Part shown: piece after piece, positions 1 to 12,368 of the stretch
Position numbering within the stretch: position 1 is the stretch's first letter
Layout of the letters: each line of letters begins with the position of its first letter
Assembly: GCA_052171275.1 (NCBI GenBank)
Contig: CM125795.1
Coordinates: forward strand, 1,364,001 to 1,428,000
DNA: 64,000 nt
Direction: 5' to 3'
Source of the DNA: Arsenophonus sp052171275
GTDB taxonomy: Bacteria > Pseudomonadota > Gammaproteobacteria > Enterobacterales > Enterobacteriaceae
Notes under the pieces: generated by a model
What the model was told of the DNA's origin: nothing
Seen by the model: only the letters and a program-made list of their open reading frames with translations
Database searches by the model: none
Made by a program: the position numbers and the translations under genes

Positions 1-99
1 GAATTAGCAAAACGTGGTGAAATAGATGTAAAATTAGTAAATGAAAGCATAAAAAAATACAACATCAACCCAGAAAAAAATAATCCACGTCTAGTGTAA
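1..99 (+). CDS. aceE: Pyruvate dehydrogenase E1 component, C-terminal end (partial)
   Basis: Frame 1 is open from the window edge to the TAA at 97-99 and encodes 32 residues ending in NPRLV. The segment starting ELAKRGEID closely resembles the C-terminus of enterobacterial AceE as I remember it. AceE is the thiamine-diphosphate decarboxylase of the pyruvate dehydrogenase complex in the cytoplasm. It is followed after 13 nt by aceF, the usual aceEF arrangement, with the aceF ribosome-binding site AGAGG overlapping the aceE stop region. The gene is cut by the window start, so nothing can be said about its integrity. Confidence 0.9.
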   Translation, partial: ELAKRGEIDVKLVNESIKKYNINPEKNNPRLV

Positions 100-112
100 G
101 AGGTAAAAATCA

Positions 113-1717
113 ATGCCTATTGAAATTAAGGTTCCTGATATTGGTACAAATGAACTTGAAGTTACTGAAATTATGGTAAAAGTGGGCGATAAAATTGATA
201 TTGAAGAGTCATTAATCACTATAGAAGGTGAAAAAACATCAATAGAAGTTCCGTCACCAGAGGCTGGAATCGTTAAAGAAATTAAAGTTAAAGTTGGTGA
301 CAAAGTAACAACCGGCAAATTAATAATGGTTTTTGATGTAGAAAAAAAAGCAATGAAAACTAATTTTAAAATAAACTCAAACTTAAAAATAGATGAAATA
401 AATAAAAAAAATCTTGATCAAGCAAGAAATGAATCAAAAAAAGTAATTTTATCTGATATTAATAATAATGAGATTAATGTTACTAATATAATGGTTAATA
501 TTGGTGATAAAATCTTAGTTGAGCAATCATCTATTACTATAGAAGGTGAAAATAGATCAGTAAAAGTAGCAACACCTTTTTCTGGAGAAGTTAGAGAAAT
601 TAAAATTATAAAAAATGATAAAGATAAAACTGATTCAATTATTATATTTTTTAGAATTAATACCAAAGAGTCTTTAAAAATTAACAGTGATAAAATATCT
701 ATAAAATCAATAACTCCATCCTTTAGATTACCTCATACTTCATATGATATAATAGCGAAAGATATTTTTGAAAGCAAGAATAAATCTATTAAAAATGAGA
801 CACATATTCATGCAACACCTCTTATTCGTCGTTTAGCATATGAATTTGATATCAATTTAAGCAATGTAAACGGAAGTGGACGTAAGGGTCGTATTATGCG
901 TGAAGATATTCAGTCTTATCTAAAAGAGAGTATAAGACATTTTGAAGTTAGAGTGGATAAATATGATTTTATGTCATGTATACAACAATGGCCTGAAATT
1001 AACTTCAGTAAATTTGGTGAAGTTGAAGAAATTAAACTGAGTCGTATTCAACAAGCATTTAGCTCTAATATGAATCGCAATTGGGTAATGATTCCACATG
1101 TCACAATTATGGAGGATGCTGATATTACTGAACTAGAAATTTTCCGTAAACAACAAAACAAAGAAATGGAAGAACTAAAAACAGGGATAAAAATTACAAT
1201 ATTAGTTTTTGTTATGAAATCTGTTGCTCAAGTATTAGAAGAAATGATTCTTTTTAATAGTTCAATTTCTAAAGATGTTCAGCGATTAACATTAAAAAAA
1301 TATGTTCATATTGGTATAGCAGTTGATACAGTAAATGGTTTAGTTGTACCAGTTATTCGAGATGTTAATAAAAAGGGCATTATTGAACTTTCACAAAAAT
1401 TAATGGAAATATCGAAAAAAGCACGTGATGGCAAGTTAACTATGTCTGATATGCAAGGTGGTAGTTTTACTATTTCTAGCTTAGGTAGCATTGGTACTAC
1501 AAGATTTACTCCAATTATTAATGCACCGGAAGTAGCCATTATTGGTCTATCTCGTTCATCAATCAAACCAGTATGGAACGGTAGTGAATTTATTTCACGT
1601 TTGATATTGCCAATGTCATTATCCTTTGATCATCGTATAATTAATGGTGCAGATGGGGCGCGTTTCATTACTCGTATTTCAAAGTTAATGAGTGACATTC
1701 GTTATTTGGTTATGTAA
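113..1717 (+). CDS. aceF: Dihydrolipoyl acetyltransferase, E2 of pyruvate dehydrogenase (one live and one dead lipoyl domain)
   Basis: The 534-residue protein is the core of the pyruvate dehydrogenase complex, transferring acetyl groups from lipoyl arms to CoA. Visible domains: lipoyl domain 1 at about 1-75 with lipoyl lysine K41 in GEKTS; a second lipoyl-like domain at about 108-182 in which the aligned position reads GENRS, so the lysine is Asn147; a K/S/N-rich linker; the peripheral subunit-binding domain at about 232-271; and the catalytic domain at about 300-534 with DHRIING (His507). The usual catalytic Asp of HxxxDG is Asn511; I recall Asn there in Azotobacter E2, so activity is probably kept. 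E. coli AceF has three lipoyl domains, so this protein is shortened. AGAGG lies 9 nt before the ATG. The gene follows aceE by 13 nt and precedes lpd. Confidence 0.97.
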   Translation: MPIEIKVPDIGTNELEVTEIMVKVGDKIDIEESLITIEGEKTSIEVPSPEAGIVKEIKVKVGDKVTTGKLIMVFDVEKKAMKTNFKINSNLKIDEINKKNLDQARNESKKVILSDINNNEINVTNIMVNIGDKILVEQSSITIEGENRSVKVATPFSGEVREIKIIKNDKDKTDSIIIFFRINTKESLKINSDKISIKSITPSFRLPHTSYDIIAKDIFESKNKSIKNETHIHATPLIRRLAYEFDINLSNVNGSGRKGRIMREDIQSYLKESIRHFEVRVDKYDFMSCIQQWPEINFSKFGEVEEIKLSRIQQAFSSNMNRNWVMIPHVTIMEDADITELEIFRKQQNKEMEELKTGIKITILVFVMKSVAQVLEEMILFNSSISKDVQRLTLKKYVHIGIAVDTVNGLVVPVIRDVNKKGIIELSQKLMEISKKARDGKLTMSDMQGGSFTISSLGSIGTTRFTPIINAPEVAIIGLSRSSIKPVWNGSEFISRLILPMSLSFDHRIINGADGARFITRISKLMSDIRYLVM

Positions 1718-1923
1718 TTTATATAGCAGTTGAGTATCAATTTATTTTATTATTATATTTATTAAAATTTTTTAAATTTTAATCTATAAAATAAAATATA
1801 GAATTCTATAAAGATAGATAATTTTGAAAATTTTAATAACTATATAAATTATTTTAATATATAAAGTTATATGGTTATAAATTTCAATATACTAACTAAT
1901 ATAATAAAAAGTAAGAGGTTATA

Positions 1924-3345
1924 ATGAATACTGAAATTAAAACTCAAGTAGTAATTTTAGGTGCTGGTCCTGCTGGTTACTCAGCAGCTTTTCGTTGTGC
2001 AGATCTTGGTTTAGAAACAGTTTTAGTTGAACGTTATGAAACATTAGGCGGCGTTTGTCTTAATGCTGGATGTATTCCCTCAAAAGCATTATTACATATT
2101 TCAAAAGTTATTGAAGAAACTAAGATACTAGCAACACATGGTATCGTATTTGGTAAATTAAAAACAGATATTGATAAGGTACGAATCTGGAAAGAAAAAA
2201 TTGTTTCCCAATTAGCAATTGGTTTAGCAGAAATGGCAAAATATCGTAAAGTTAAAGTTATTAATGGATTCGGTAAATTTATAAATTCTAATATATTACT
2301 TGTTGAAAATCAAAAAAAAACAACTATGATAAACTTTGAAAATGCTATTATTGCAGCAGGTTCACGTCCAATTAAGCTTCCATTTATATTGAATGACGAT
2401 CCACGTATATGGGATTCTACTGATGCTTTACAATTACAAAAAGTTCCAAAGCGCATATTAGTAATTGGAGGTGGTATTATTGGTTTAGAAATGAGTACTA
2501 TTTATCATGCATTAGGATCGATAATTGATATTGTTGAAATATTCGATCAAGTTATTACAACAGCAGATAAAGATATTATTAGAATTTTTACTAAACAGAT
2601 AAGCAAAAAATTCAATTTAATGCTAGAAACTAAAGTTACTATGATAGAAGCTAGAAAAGATGGTATTTACGTCAAAATGGAAGGGAAAAATATTCCAATA
2701 AAACCACAGTGCTATGATATTATTTTAGTGGCAATTGGTCGTATACCTAATGGAAAATTAATTAATGCAGATAAAGCTGGAGTCGAGGTAGATGATAAAG
2801 GTTTTATTTATACAGATAAACAAATGCGTACTAATATTCAACATATTTATGCAATCGGTGACATTGTTGGTCAGCCAATGTTAGCTCATAAAGGTATACA
2901 TGAAGGATACGTTGCAGCTGAAGTAATTTCTGGTTTAAAACATTATTTTGATCCAAAAATTATTCCTTCAATTGCTTATACTGAACCTGAGATTGCATGG
3001 GTTGGATTAACTGAAAAAGAAGCCAAAGAAAAAAGTATTACTTATGAAACAGCTATTTTCCCATGGACTGCTTCTGGTCGAGCTATTGCTTCTAATTCTT
3101 CAGAAGGTATAACTAAGCTTATTTTTGATAAAAAAACTCGTCGCATAATTGGTGGATCAGTCATAGGTACTAATGGCGGAGAGTTACTCGGTGAAATTAG
3201 TTTAGCTATTGAAATGGGATGCGATGTAGAAGATATTGCATTAACTATTCATGCTCACCCTACATTATATGAATCAATTGGTATGGCAGCTGAAGTATTT
3301 AATGGAACTATTACTAATTTACCTAACTACATAATAAAGAAATAA
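1924..3345 (+). CDS. lpd: Dihydrolipoamide dehydrogenase (E3)
   Basis: This 473-residue FAD protein reoxidises the dihydrolipoyl arms of AceF and passes electrons to NAD+; it also serves 2-oxoglutarate dehydrogenase and glycine cleavage where those exist. The FAD fold GAGPAG is at residues 13-18. The redox disulfide is C45/C50 in GGVCLNAGC. An NAD-binding GGGIIGLE lies in the middle, and the C-terminal dimer domain carries the His445/Glu450 pair in HAHPTLYES. Length and motifs match the family, with no sign of decay. AAGAGG sits 7 nt before the ATG. It lies 206 nt after aceF, the same order as aceEF-lpd in E. coli. A perfect 16-bp inverted repeat begins at its stop codon. Confidence 0.98.
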   Translation: MNTEIKTQVVILGAGPAGYSAAFRCADLGLETVLVERYETLGGVCLNAGCIPSKALLHISKVIEETKILATHGIVFGKLKTDIDKVRIWKEKIVSQLAIGLAEMAKYRKVKVINGFGKFINSNILLVENQKKTTMINFENAIIAAGSRPIKLPFILNDDPRIWDSTDALQLQKVPKRILVIGGGIIGLEMSTIYHALGSIIDIVEIFDQVITTADKDIIRIFTKQISKKFNLMLETKVTMIEARKDGIYVKMEGKNIPIKPQCYDIILVAIGRIPNGKLINADKAGVEVDDKGFIYTDKQMRTNIQHIYAIGDIVGQPMLAHKGIHEGYVAAEVISGLKHYFDPKIIPSIAYTEPEIAWVGLTEKEAKEKSITYETAIFPWTASGRAIASNSSEGITKLIFDKKTRRIIGGSVIGTNGGELLGEISLAIEMGCDVEDIALTIHAHPTLYESIGMAAEVFNGTITNLPNYIIKK

Positions 3346-3375
3346 TAAATTTATTTTATTAAAATAAATTTATTA
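3343..3375. terminator. Perfect inverted repeat at the end of lpd, possible terminator
   Basis: Arms 3343-3358 and 3360-3375 are perfectly complementary over 16 bp around a single T, so a real hairpin would open a few pairs at the tip. The left arm includes the lpd stop codon and a second in-frame TAA. There are no G/C pairs and no clean T-tract after it, so a terminator or mRNA 3'-end stabiliser role is inferred from position only. Confidence 0.4.
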
Positions 3376-4794
3376 TAACAATTATTTAATTTATATTATT
3401 ATCTCTATCAATTATTTTTTTAAATCAAAATAATTGTAGGAGATAATTTTAAGTAAAATAAAAATAAAATTATATTTCCTCTTAATTAAGATTTTTATTT
3501 AAAAAATAATTTTATAAATTAGTTGAATTATATAAAAAACTAATAATATAATTAAATTATTTTATCACTAAATAATTGTATACTATACTTAATTATAATT
3601 TATAAGAAATTAATTTATATTATATTAATCAATATATCAAACTCAAACTATTTATTGTTTATTCGAAATACAAAAAAGAGTAATATAACTTAAATTTAAG
3701 TTGAAGAAATGATCTACTAAAAAATAATATCGTTAAGATATAATTAAGTATTTACTTATAATAAATAATATAAAAGATAATGAATATTAATTAAAATAAA
3801 TAGATTAGTTATTAAATTCATAAAAATAAATATAAAACTATTTTTTTATTTCAATAAATTAAATAAATAATATAATTATTAATTAATAATGTTATTAGAT
3901 GATATCTAATTTCTTTAGTTATTTTAAATAAATAAAAATAAATTCAATATAATTAATTTTATATCAAAAAGTAGATAAAATTATTATGTATAATAATATG
4001 CAAAGACTATGGTACTATTTCATTGTTTAATGTGTTAAATAATAAATAATTTAAATTAATTTAAGATAAAATCTTATCCTGTATATTGTTAATATATAAC
4101 AATTTTTATTGTTGTCTTGAAGAAAAGAGACTTTATGAACTAATATTAAGATATATCATCGTATTCAAAATATTGAATATTTTTTTGATTATTCAGTATT
4201 AATAAAAAGTTTAATTATAACTATAATGAACAATAAGAAGAAATTAATAAAATATTTATAATTTATTATTAGTTGCTGATATTTGATCTGTATTAAATAT
4301 AGGAGTTTATTTATAATATAATTTGCTAAATATTAATTATTGAACTATATGAGATAAACGTAGTTTGGTTTATAAAATTTAAAAAATAAATGATTAGTAA
4401 TAAAAGTTTTCTATTAGCTAAATTATGATTAAATATTATTATTTCATTATAGATTTCAATGAAAAATTAACATTTAATTCAGTAATTTTACTATATAAAT
4501 TATTTTTACATAATCAATATAATAAGACTATATTCTCTTAATGAGAATTATATCTATATTTTAATAGAAAAAATTATTATGTCATTCATTATCTATTAAA
4601 GTTAATGCAACTTTAGTCAACACAAAAAATAATTGGATATTCATTATTATAAGAAAGAAATTTTATATTTATAAAACTAGTAAATTGCTATTTTCTCATT
4701 AAAAAATTGTTTTTATTTAAAAAAAATAATAACTAATATACTTATTTTCTTCTTATTATTATAAGAATTTACTATTAGTATAGTTTTTATTATA

Positions 4795-4825
4795 AAATAC
4801 ATATTTAATTATTAAATATGTATTT
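4795..4825. repeat. Perfect inverted repeat, 15-bp arms
   Basis: Arms 4795-4809 and 4811-4825 pair perfectly around one T; each arm has one C or G (ATACATAT / ATATGTAT). It lies in the lpd-rpiA desert with no gene nearby. Confidence 0.5.
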
Positions 4826-7590
4826 ATAAAATAAAATAAATTATATCAAGTAAATTAATAAAAATTATTACTTGTAATAAAATCACTAGTTTTTACTATA
4901 TAAAATATGGTTAATTTAGATTTATATTTTAAGCTAAAATAATAACGTTAGTTTATTATATATCACTGAACTAGCAATTTAAGATAAATTTAAATTTAAT
5001 TCGTTTATATTTCAAAAAATGTTTTATGATATTATTATATTAATATATATACTAGTATTATGTATATTCATATAGTATTAATAATACTTTTAGTATTTTT
5101 ATTGCTTGTATGTTACGATTTATTTATATATTCTCCAATAATATTTTCCATTTATTTTTATATAAATATGATTTGATATTATCAGCTATAACATAAGTGT
5201 TAATAGTCTAAGAAAAAAATATTAGTAGAAGAATCATACGTTTGTTTTTATCTACATTTTATTTTTTATTTTAAAAAAATTACTTTCTTGATAGATAGAT
5301 ATAGTGTTATTTTTTTTAAAAATATCTTAATCAATCAATATTAATTGATTTTAAGTATAAAATATGGTTTATATATAAGTTCGAATATTTCTTAATATAC
5401 TTCGATGAAATTTATTATTACTTAATTTGTTAAGTAATTATTAATTATAGAAAAAGATAAGAAAATATTTATTTTATTGAATATTGAAAATAAAAAATTT
5501 TTATAATTAAAGTTTAATGATAATTTAAATTGTTTTTTAACAAAGTTATTTTTTATCTTCTAACTGTAGTATTAGAATTAGATAGATAATCTATCATAAA
5601 ATATTTAAAATACGATATTATATTTCTAATATACCAATATATAAATATACATTGGTCAGCATACCACTGAATTACTGTATTAGAATTTAATAAATAAATA
5701 GTTAGTGAATTTAAAAATATTAATAGGAATATGATTATATAGATTATTTAATTATTATTAAAATTGTTTTTAATAAAAAAATTAAAACTATTTTTACTTT
5801 ATGTAAACAGAATTAATTTTTAATTATTCGAGTTTATTCATAACTCAATAATTAATGAAAGTTTTATTGGTTTTTATTAATATTTAATTATAAATATCAG
5901 TTATTTTATGTAATTATTATATTTAAAATAGATAAAGTAAAAAATTTGTACTAATTTTTTAAAAAATTCCTTCCTTATTTAATTAAATATAATATTCATA
6001 AGGTAATAAAAAATTATTATAATATCTTCTTAATAATAAATCATAAATTTTAATAAATTTTTATTATTCATAAATAATGTTATAATTATTATAATATAAA
6101 AAATAGTTTTTAACATATACTAATTGTTTTAATAATTAATTATAAAAACAATAAAATATTTCTTATACTAATGAAATTTACCAGATTTTTATTACAATAT
6201 TATCTAAAACTATATAAATTCTATTTTAATTTATTAATTGTCTTAAAATCAAGATATAAAATATTTTCTAATTCTTGAATATTAACTTATTGTCTTGATA
6301 TAAGACAAAATAAATTCGATAATATTTATTTTTCTTTATAAAAATAATAATTTTTTATTAATCTTATTTTTTATATTAATTAATGATTTATAATAAGATA
6401 CATTGATTAATTTTATCTATATTAATTATACTATTAACTAAGAAATAAAATTACTTATATCTTTTTTTAAATTATAGTAAGATATAAATATCTTATTAGA
6501 ATTATAGTATTCTTAGTAATCAAAATATGAACAAAAAATAAACTTAAATAACATAAAAAGATTAAATTTAAATTAATAATTAAAACTTTATTTCATTATT
6601 CATAATATCGGTTAATTTCTTTATTTTTAGTTATAAAATGATTTATATAAAATTAAATTTAATTAATTACCATTATTTTATAGATAATAAAGATATTTAT
6701 CTTTTATATATTAAATTATAAAATTTTAACATATAATTATATTATTACATATCAAGAATTAAAAAATATTTAATTTTATTAAACTATTAATATAAAAGCA
6801 ATAAAATTAGTTTACCAACAAATAAGACATATTAACTTAATAAATTGTAACTAAATATAGTTTTATTAGTTATTTTATCTCTTAATTTTATTATTATAAA
6901 ACATATTAATTCTATTATTAATCAATTAATTTCATTAGGTTATAGAGTTTAAGATGAAACTAGTAATAATATTTTCATTAAATAATTATATTTGGTTATA
7001 GTGTATTTTATTTTTAAAAAAAGTATAATTATAGAATATTAAATAAGTTATTATTTTAAGATTAATTTTATAATTACTTAAATTTAAGTATTGAATATTT
7101 AGTGATATCTTTAAATTTTAAAAGAATATTTAATTTAATTTTTATTTTATTTATCGCTTATTATTTTAGATTATTAAAATCATAAATATCTTATATTATA
7201 TTTTTTTAAAAACAACTATTAAGCATATTTATTTTTTTTTAAAATATATTTATATGTAGTAAAATGATCATAGTAGTATTATAATATATTTAAGTAATAT
7301 GATAATTAAACATATTATATTATCATTAAATTCTTAATCAATTAAACAAATATATTTAAATTATTTTTAAAGCATATAATTTATAAATGCTAATAATTAA
7401 TATAGCTAAAAGATTATAGAGATAATAATTTATATATTAACATAATTACATTAAATAATATTACACTATTTATATAAATGGGATAATTTATGTTCTATTA
7501 ATTTTTTAAATATATTTATGATTGTAAAATTCATATATAAAATATATATGATATAAAATTAAAATAATCTATATATTATGACTTTACTTT

Positions 7591-7661
7591 CATAAACTAT
7601 ATATAAACTCTTCATTTAAAAAAAATGAAAAAAATTTAAATAGTTTATGGTTAGAAACCAT
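7591..7661. repeat. Nested hairpin pair followed by a third small hairpin
   Basis: An outer stem CATAAACTAT (7591-7600) pairs with ATAGTTTATG (7640-7649). It encloses a second stem TTCATTT (7611-7617) with AAATGAA (7623-7629). Overlapping its 3' edge is ATGGTT-AGA-AACCAT at 7647-7661. The layered arrangement in otherwise featureless sequence suggests a folded RNA or a fossil of one, but no family is recognised. Confidence 0.35.
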
Positions 7662-8108
7662 TATCTCAATAATATAAAATAATTAACATAAATTTAATTA
7701 TAAAAAATTATATATGTCAAATTATAAAATAATGATTTTTCTTTATATATTTTAAAATATACTATAGATATATAATTTATTTTTTTATTTTAACTGACTA
7801 AATAATAAACTAGATATTTTTATTTTTAAAATACCTATAGATGTAATATTTTTTCTTATTTAGTAAATTTTAATATTTTAATTTATACGTTCTTAAAAAT
7901 ATATTTTTATTCATAATCAAAATAAGAATTTTATCTCATATATCATTATTAAAATAATAATATTTCTTATATTAGAATTAATATATTTAAAATCTTTAAC
8001 ATGATTTTTAAAAATTTTTCAATAATTCATCTAATTTATTATTTTTATAATAATAAAATTTCAGATGCTATTTTTACAAAAAAAATCATAAATAATTTAT
8101 TTTTGATT

Positions 8109-8144
8109 TTATTTTAACAAATTATATAAAATTTGTTAAAATAA
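8109..8144. repeat. Hairpin, 15-bp perfect stem with 6-nt loop
   Basis: Arms 8109-8123 and 8130-8144 pair perfectly with loop ATATAA; one G-C pair is present in the AACAAA/TTTGTT part. No gene is nearby. Confidence 0.5.
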
Positions 8145-11100
8145 TATATAAAATTGCTATCTTTATTCTTTTATAAAAAATATACTATTTAATATAATAT
8201 ATTGATGTTATATTTAGTTATTAATTTTGATAGTTTATAACTATGTATATTTTATGAGATAATAATTAATCATTTGCTTAATATAAAGAATTGATTTATA
8301 GATAATATAATTTTATAAAAAATAAATTATTGATTTTTTATTTTAATTATACAATTCATAATAAAAAACCACAATTACATTAAACAATTATAATATATAA
8401 GTATTTTAAAAAAATTCATCTTTATATAAAAAATGTTGTTTTTTAACAATTAAAAATTTCTTTTTTTTAAGATCTTGTAAAATAACAATATAACTTATAA
8501 TAAGTAAAATACAATAAACAATAACACTTATATTTTAATTATTTAATAATTTATTCCATATAGTAATTTTGCTTCTATATAAATAGAAATAATTCTAAAA
8601 AATAATCTTTCAAAATAATTTATTTTCAATTAAATCACTATTTTCAATCAATCTAATCAAGAAATTTTCAATATTTAGATTTATCAAATCTATAAATTAT
8701 ATTTGAATGGTATTCTCTATTTTATTCTAATTTAAGAAATAAATTAAATATTCAAAATATATATAAATACTTTAAATAAAGATATTAAATAGATGAAATA
8801 TTAATTTCTAAAATATACTATCTATCTATATATATCATTTGTTATTATGATTTAATCATTTATATACTATATTTGAGTTATTGTAAATAGAACTTTTATA
8901 TTTTTGATAAAACTAATTACTTATATCAATAACTAAATAAGAAGAAATTGAAATTTCATATTAATACTTTATATGATAGATATATTTATCGTTTATATTA
9001 TAAATAATATACATATATTTTCTTTAATAGATTTAGATCACCAGTAATTCTTACTAACTATAACTATAGTATGATAAAATATATTTATATTTTAATGATG
9101 TAAAATATAAATATATAATTTGATAAATTATTTTTATTAAATTCCTCTTATTTTAAGAATAAGTGATTAGATAAATATTATAACACAATAAATATATATT
9201 TATATATTAAGAAATATCTAAAATGAAATAAAATATGATGAATTAGTTTATTACTTTTTTTAAATATAAAAAGAATTTATTAAAAATAATAAAGAATAAA
9301 TGATAAAAAATAAATTTTAGTATTAAAAATGCAAATCATTTTATGAATGATAATTATTGTAATCAAATATAAATATTTTTAAATTTATTTGATAATATGA
9401 ATAGTAAATTAAAAAGTAAAGAAAACTAAAACCGATAAATTTTCATATATCTTATCAAATAATCGTTTATAAAACAAGATTCTATTTAAAAATATATTTA
9501 TCATTTAGTAAATTTATTTTAACTATTAAATATCAATTTAATTGGTATTAAAATATCAATTCTAAGAATTATCTAAATTTTTTAATATAAAATTAAATAT
9601 GATAAAATATTAATAAATATTTATATTATATTAAATAATTAATCGTATGTTTATATCCAGTAGAACATTAATAACTGAAAATTAAATTTTTACTAAATAA
9701 TTCTCTTTTTAATTAATATTTATATAATTTTCATATCTTATAATTTAATTAGATTTTGAAAATAGTTAAATATTAATAATATGAAAATATTATTTCTTAT
9801 AAATTAATATTTATTTATTTTAATAAAATAATTAACTAATTTATATTTCTTTATTCATAGATAAATATTATTAATATTAGTTATATTATTAGTATTGTTT
9901 TTTTAATTTAACTATATATCTAATATATATTATGTATTTGTAATATTATGTAGTTCAACCAATAAAACCATAAAGAATAGAGAATAATTTTAATAATTAT
10001 TCTTAATATAAATAAAAATATTACCTTTAATTAAAGTAATAGTTGATAGCATATTAAAATACTTTAATGTTTTAAAAAAATGAATTTATATTTACTACAT
10101 TAATACAGTAAATATAATTATTTAAATTTAATTAAAGTATTTACATAAAATTAAGTAAAAGAAAGTATATAATAATAAATTATATATTATAAATAATATC
10201 TTAATATATATTAAAAGATATAAAAATTAAATAATTGAATAATTTATTAATTAATTCTCTAAAACTAATTTTTATATGAACAAAAATGTAATATTGTATA
10301 ATTTAGTATTAAAAATACTGAGTATATTGTAAAAAATATATTTAGTTAATAAATTAAAAATTTCTAAAATATTAATCAATTTATTTTTAATAATATTGAA
10401 TATTAATTAAAATAAATTTAATAGTATTAATTATTTAGATAGTTAGTTAATAATCAAACTATTCATTCGATATTAAAATAAAAATAATTATTTAATTAAT
10501 AATTATAAAAAATAAATAATAATAAAATTTATATATTATATAATATTAATCTTAAAGATCATTTAAATAACACTATTTTTAAAATATTAATTTTTAATTT
10601 TTCTCATTATTATTATCTTTTTATTTTAAAATTTAATATTAATTATATTGTTGATAATAAGTCATTTTCTGAGATTTCTAATACTATTTTCAGATAAAAT
10701 AGTACACAAAATAATAATTTATGTTAAAATAATTAAAATATATTCTCATCTAAACTTAATTAAATTTAATTATCGATAGTTCCTAAATTAAATATTATAT
10801 AAAAAAGTTAAATTATGTTTTATAAAAAACAAAATATTTTTGATAAATTCGCAATATGTTAAATAAATATTTAGTAGTTTATTAATTAATAATTATGTTT
10901 AATAAACATGATATGTATATATTATCAATATATTTTAAAAAATTAATATTTTCATTAATTATGAGATTTTATTATATTTCTTTTAAAATAACGTGTTTAA
11001 AAAAATTTAGGAATAGATAAATTAAACAACTAAATATTTAAATTTTATCGAAAAAATAGATGAATAAATTATTAAATAGCAGTTATCCTATAAAATTATT

Positions 11101-11684
11101 TTTCTATAGAATTCTTTATAATTCAATATTTTATATTCAAATTAAATGTTGATACGAATATAAAAATTTTATTTAATACTTATTAAAAATTTATAAAATT
11201 ATAAACTTTGTAACAAATAGCAATTTACGATTTTAATAACATTAATATATGAGATAAAGAGGATTGTATGTGAATTTTATTTTATAACCATTATTATCTC
11301 CAATAAGCACAGTTTATAAAATAAAAATAAATAATTTTTTATTATCACTAAATCTATTTTTAATACAATTTTTGTTTTTTCTATAAAAATAGAAAATAAA
11401 ATATGCTTATATACCTAATTATTTTTTAAAATTATAAAAAACTAAATGATAAATGAATTTTAAGCTATATGTACTTAAAACTATATTTTTATCACTATAT
11501 GTATTATGCTTTTATAATTATTAGATAATCATGATTCTTATTTTAAGCAAAAATATTTTTAAAATATAATTCAAACATAATAAATATTTTATTATTAATA
11601 TTTATTTAACAAATAATCGTAAAATTTGAATATAATAAATAATTAGTGGCTTTCAGCAATAAAAAAATTACAAGGAGACTAATT

Positions 11685-12368
11685 ATGACACAAGACGAAT
11701 TAAAAAAAATTGTAGGATGGGCTGCATTAGAATATATTCAACAAGATATGGTAGTTGGTGTCGGAACAGGTTCTACTATTTCGTATTTTATTGATAGTTT
11801 AGCTACGAAAAAGTATTTAATTAAAGGTGCAATTTCTAGTTCAATTGATTCTACAAGAAAGTTAATAATGTTATCTATTCCTATTATTAATAGTAATGAT
11901 GTAAATAGTATTGATATTTATATTGATGGTACTGATGAATTTAATCCAAATTTAATGATGATAAAAGGTGGTGGAGCTGCTTTAACACATGAAAAAATAA
12001 TTGCTGCAATGGCTAAAAAATTTGTTGTTATTGCTGACAAATCTAAACAAGTTGATATTTTAGGTAAATTTCCATTACCAGTTGAAATAATTCCGATGGC
12101 ATATTCTTATGTTTCCAGAGAATTAGTAAAATTAGGAGGTATGCCAAAATATAGAGAAAATGTGACTACTGATAATGGTAATATTATTATTGACGTTTAT
12201 AATTTAAAAATTCTTAATCCAATTGATCTTGAAAATAAAATTAATTCAATTGCCGGTGTTGTTACAGTTGGATTATTTGCTAATCGTTCGGCAGATATTG
12301 TTTTACTAGCAACATCAAGTGGTTTAAAAAAAATAACAGCTAAAAATAAATCATTTAATCTATCTTAA
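11685..12368 (+). CDS. rpiA: Ribose-5-phosphate isomerase A
   Basis: The 227-residue protein interconverts ribose 5-phosphate and ribulose 5-phosphate in the non-oxidative pentose phosphate pathway, supplying nucleotide precursors. The N-terminus MTQDELKKIVGWAALE is nearly identical to E. coli RpiA. GVGTGST (residues 25-31) forms the phosphate loop. The active-site residues fall at family numbering: D81 and D84 in IDGTDE, K94 in MIKGGG, E103 in THEK. I chose the ATG at 11685 because AAGGAGA lies 7 nt upstream and it matches the family start; an in-frame GTG at 11646 would add 13 unlikely residues. The C-terminus runs a few residues past E. coli RpiA (ending NKSFNLS). The gene stands alone between deserts. 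Confidence 0.97.
   Translation: MTQDELKKIVGWAALEYIQQDMVVGVGTGSTISYFIDSLATKKYLIKGAISSSIDSTRKLIMLSIPIINSNDVNSIDIYIDGTDEFNPNLMMIKGGGAALTHEKIIAAMAKKFVVIADKSKQVDILGKFPLPVEIIPMAYSYVSRELVKLGGMPKYRENVTTDNGNIIIDVYNLKILNPIDLENKINSIAGVVTVGLFANRSADIVLLATSSGLKKITAKNKSFNLS

Larger units (their letters stand above)
3346..11684. other. 8.3-kb gene-free A+T desert between lpd and rpiA
   Basis: I find no recognisable gene, tRNA-like T-loop with paired stems, or rRNA here. Stops are dense in all frames and composition is overwhelmingly A and T. The only structure I could support is a few inverted repeats (4795-4825, 7591-7661, 8109-8144). A patch near 11257-11310 has an AGAGG followed at once by ATG-TGA and looks like nothing functional. 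The desert is likely the remains of deleted genes. Confidence 0.8.

Noticed and set aside
5375..5395. TTCGAAT motif as a possible tRNA T-loop (also at 62033)
   Set aside because: Flanking bases do not pair as a T-stem and no acceptor or anticodon stem can be drawn.
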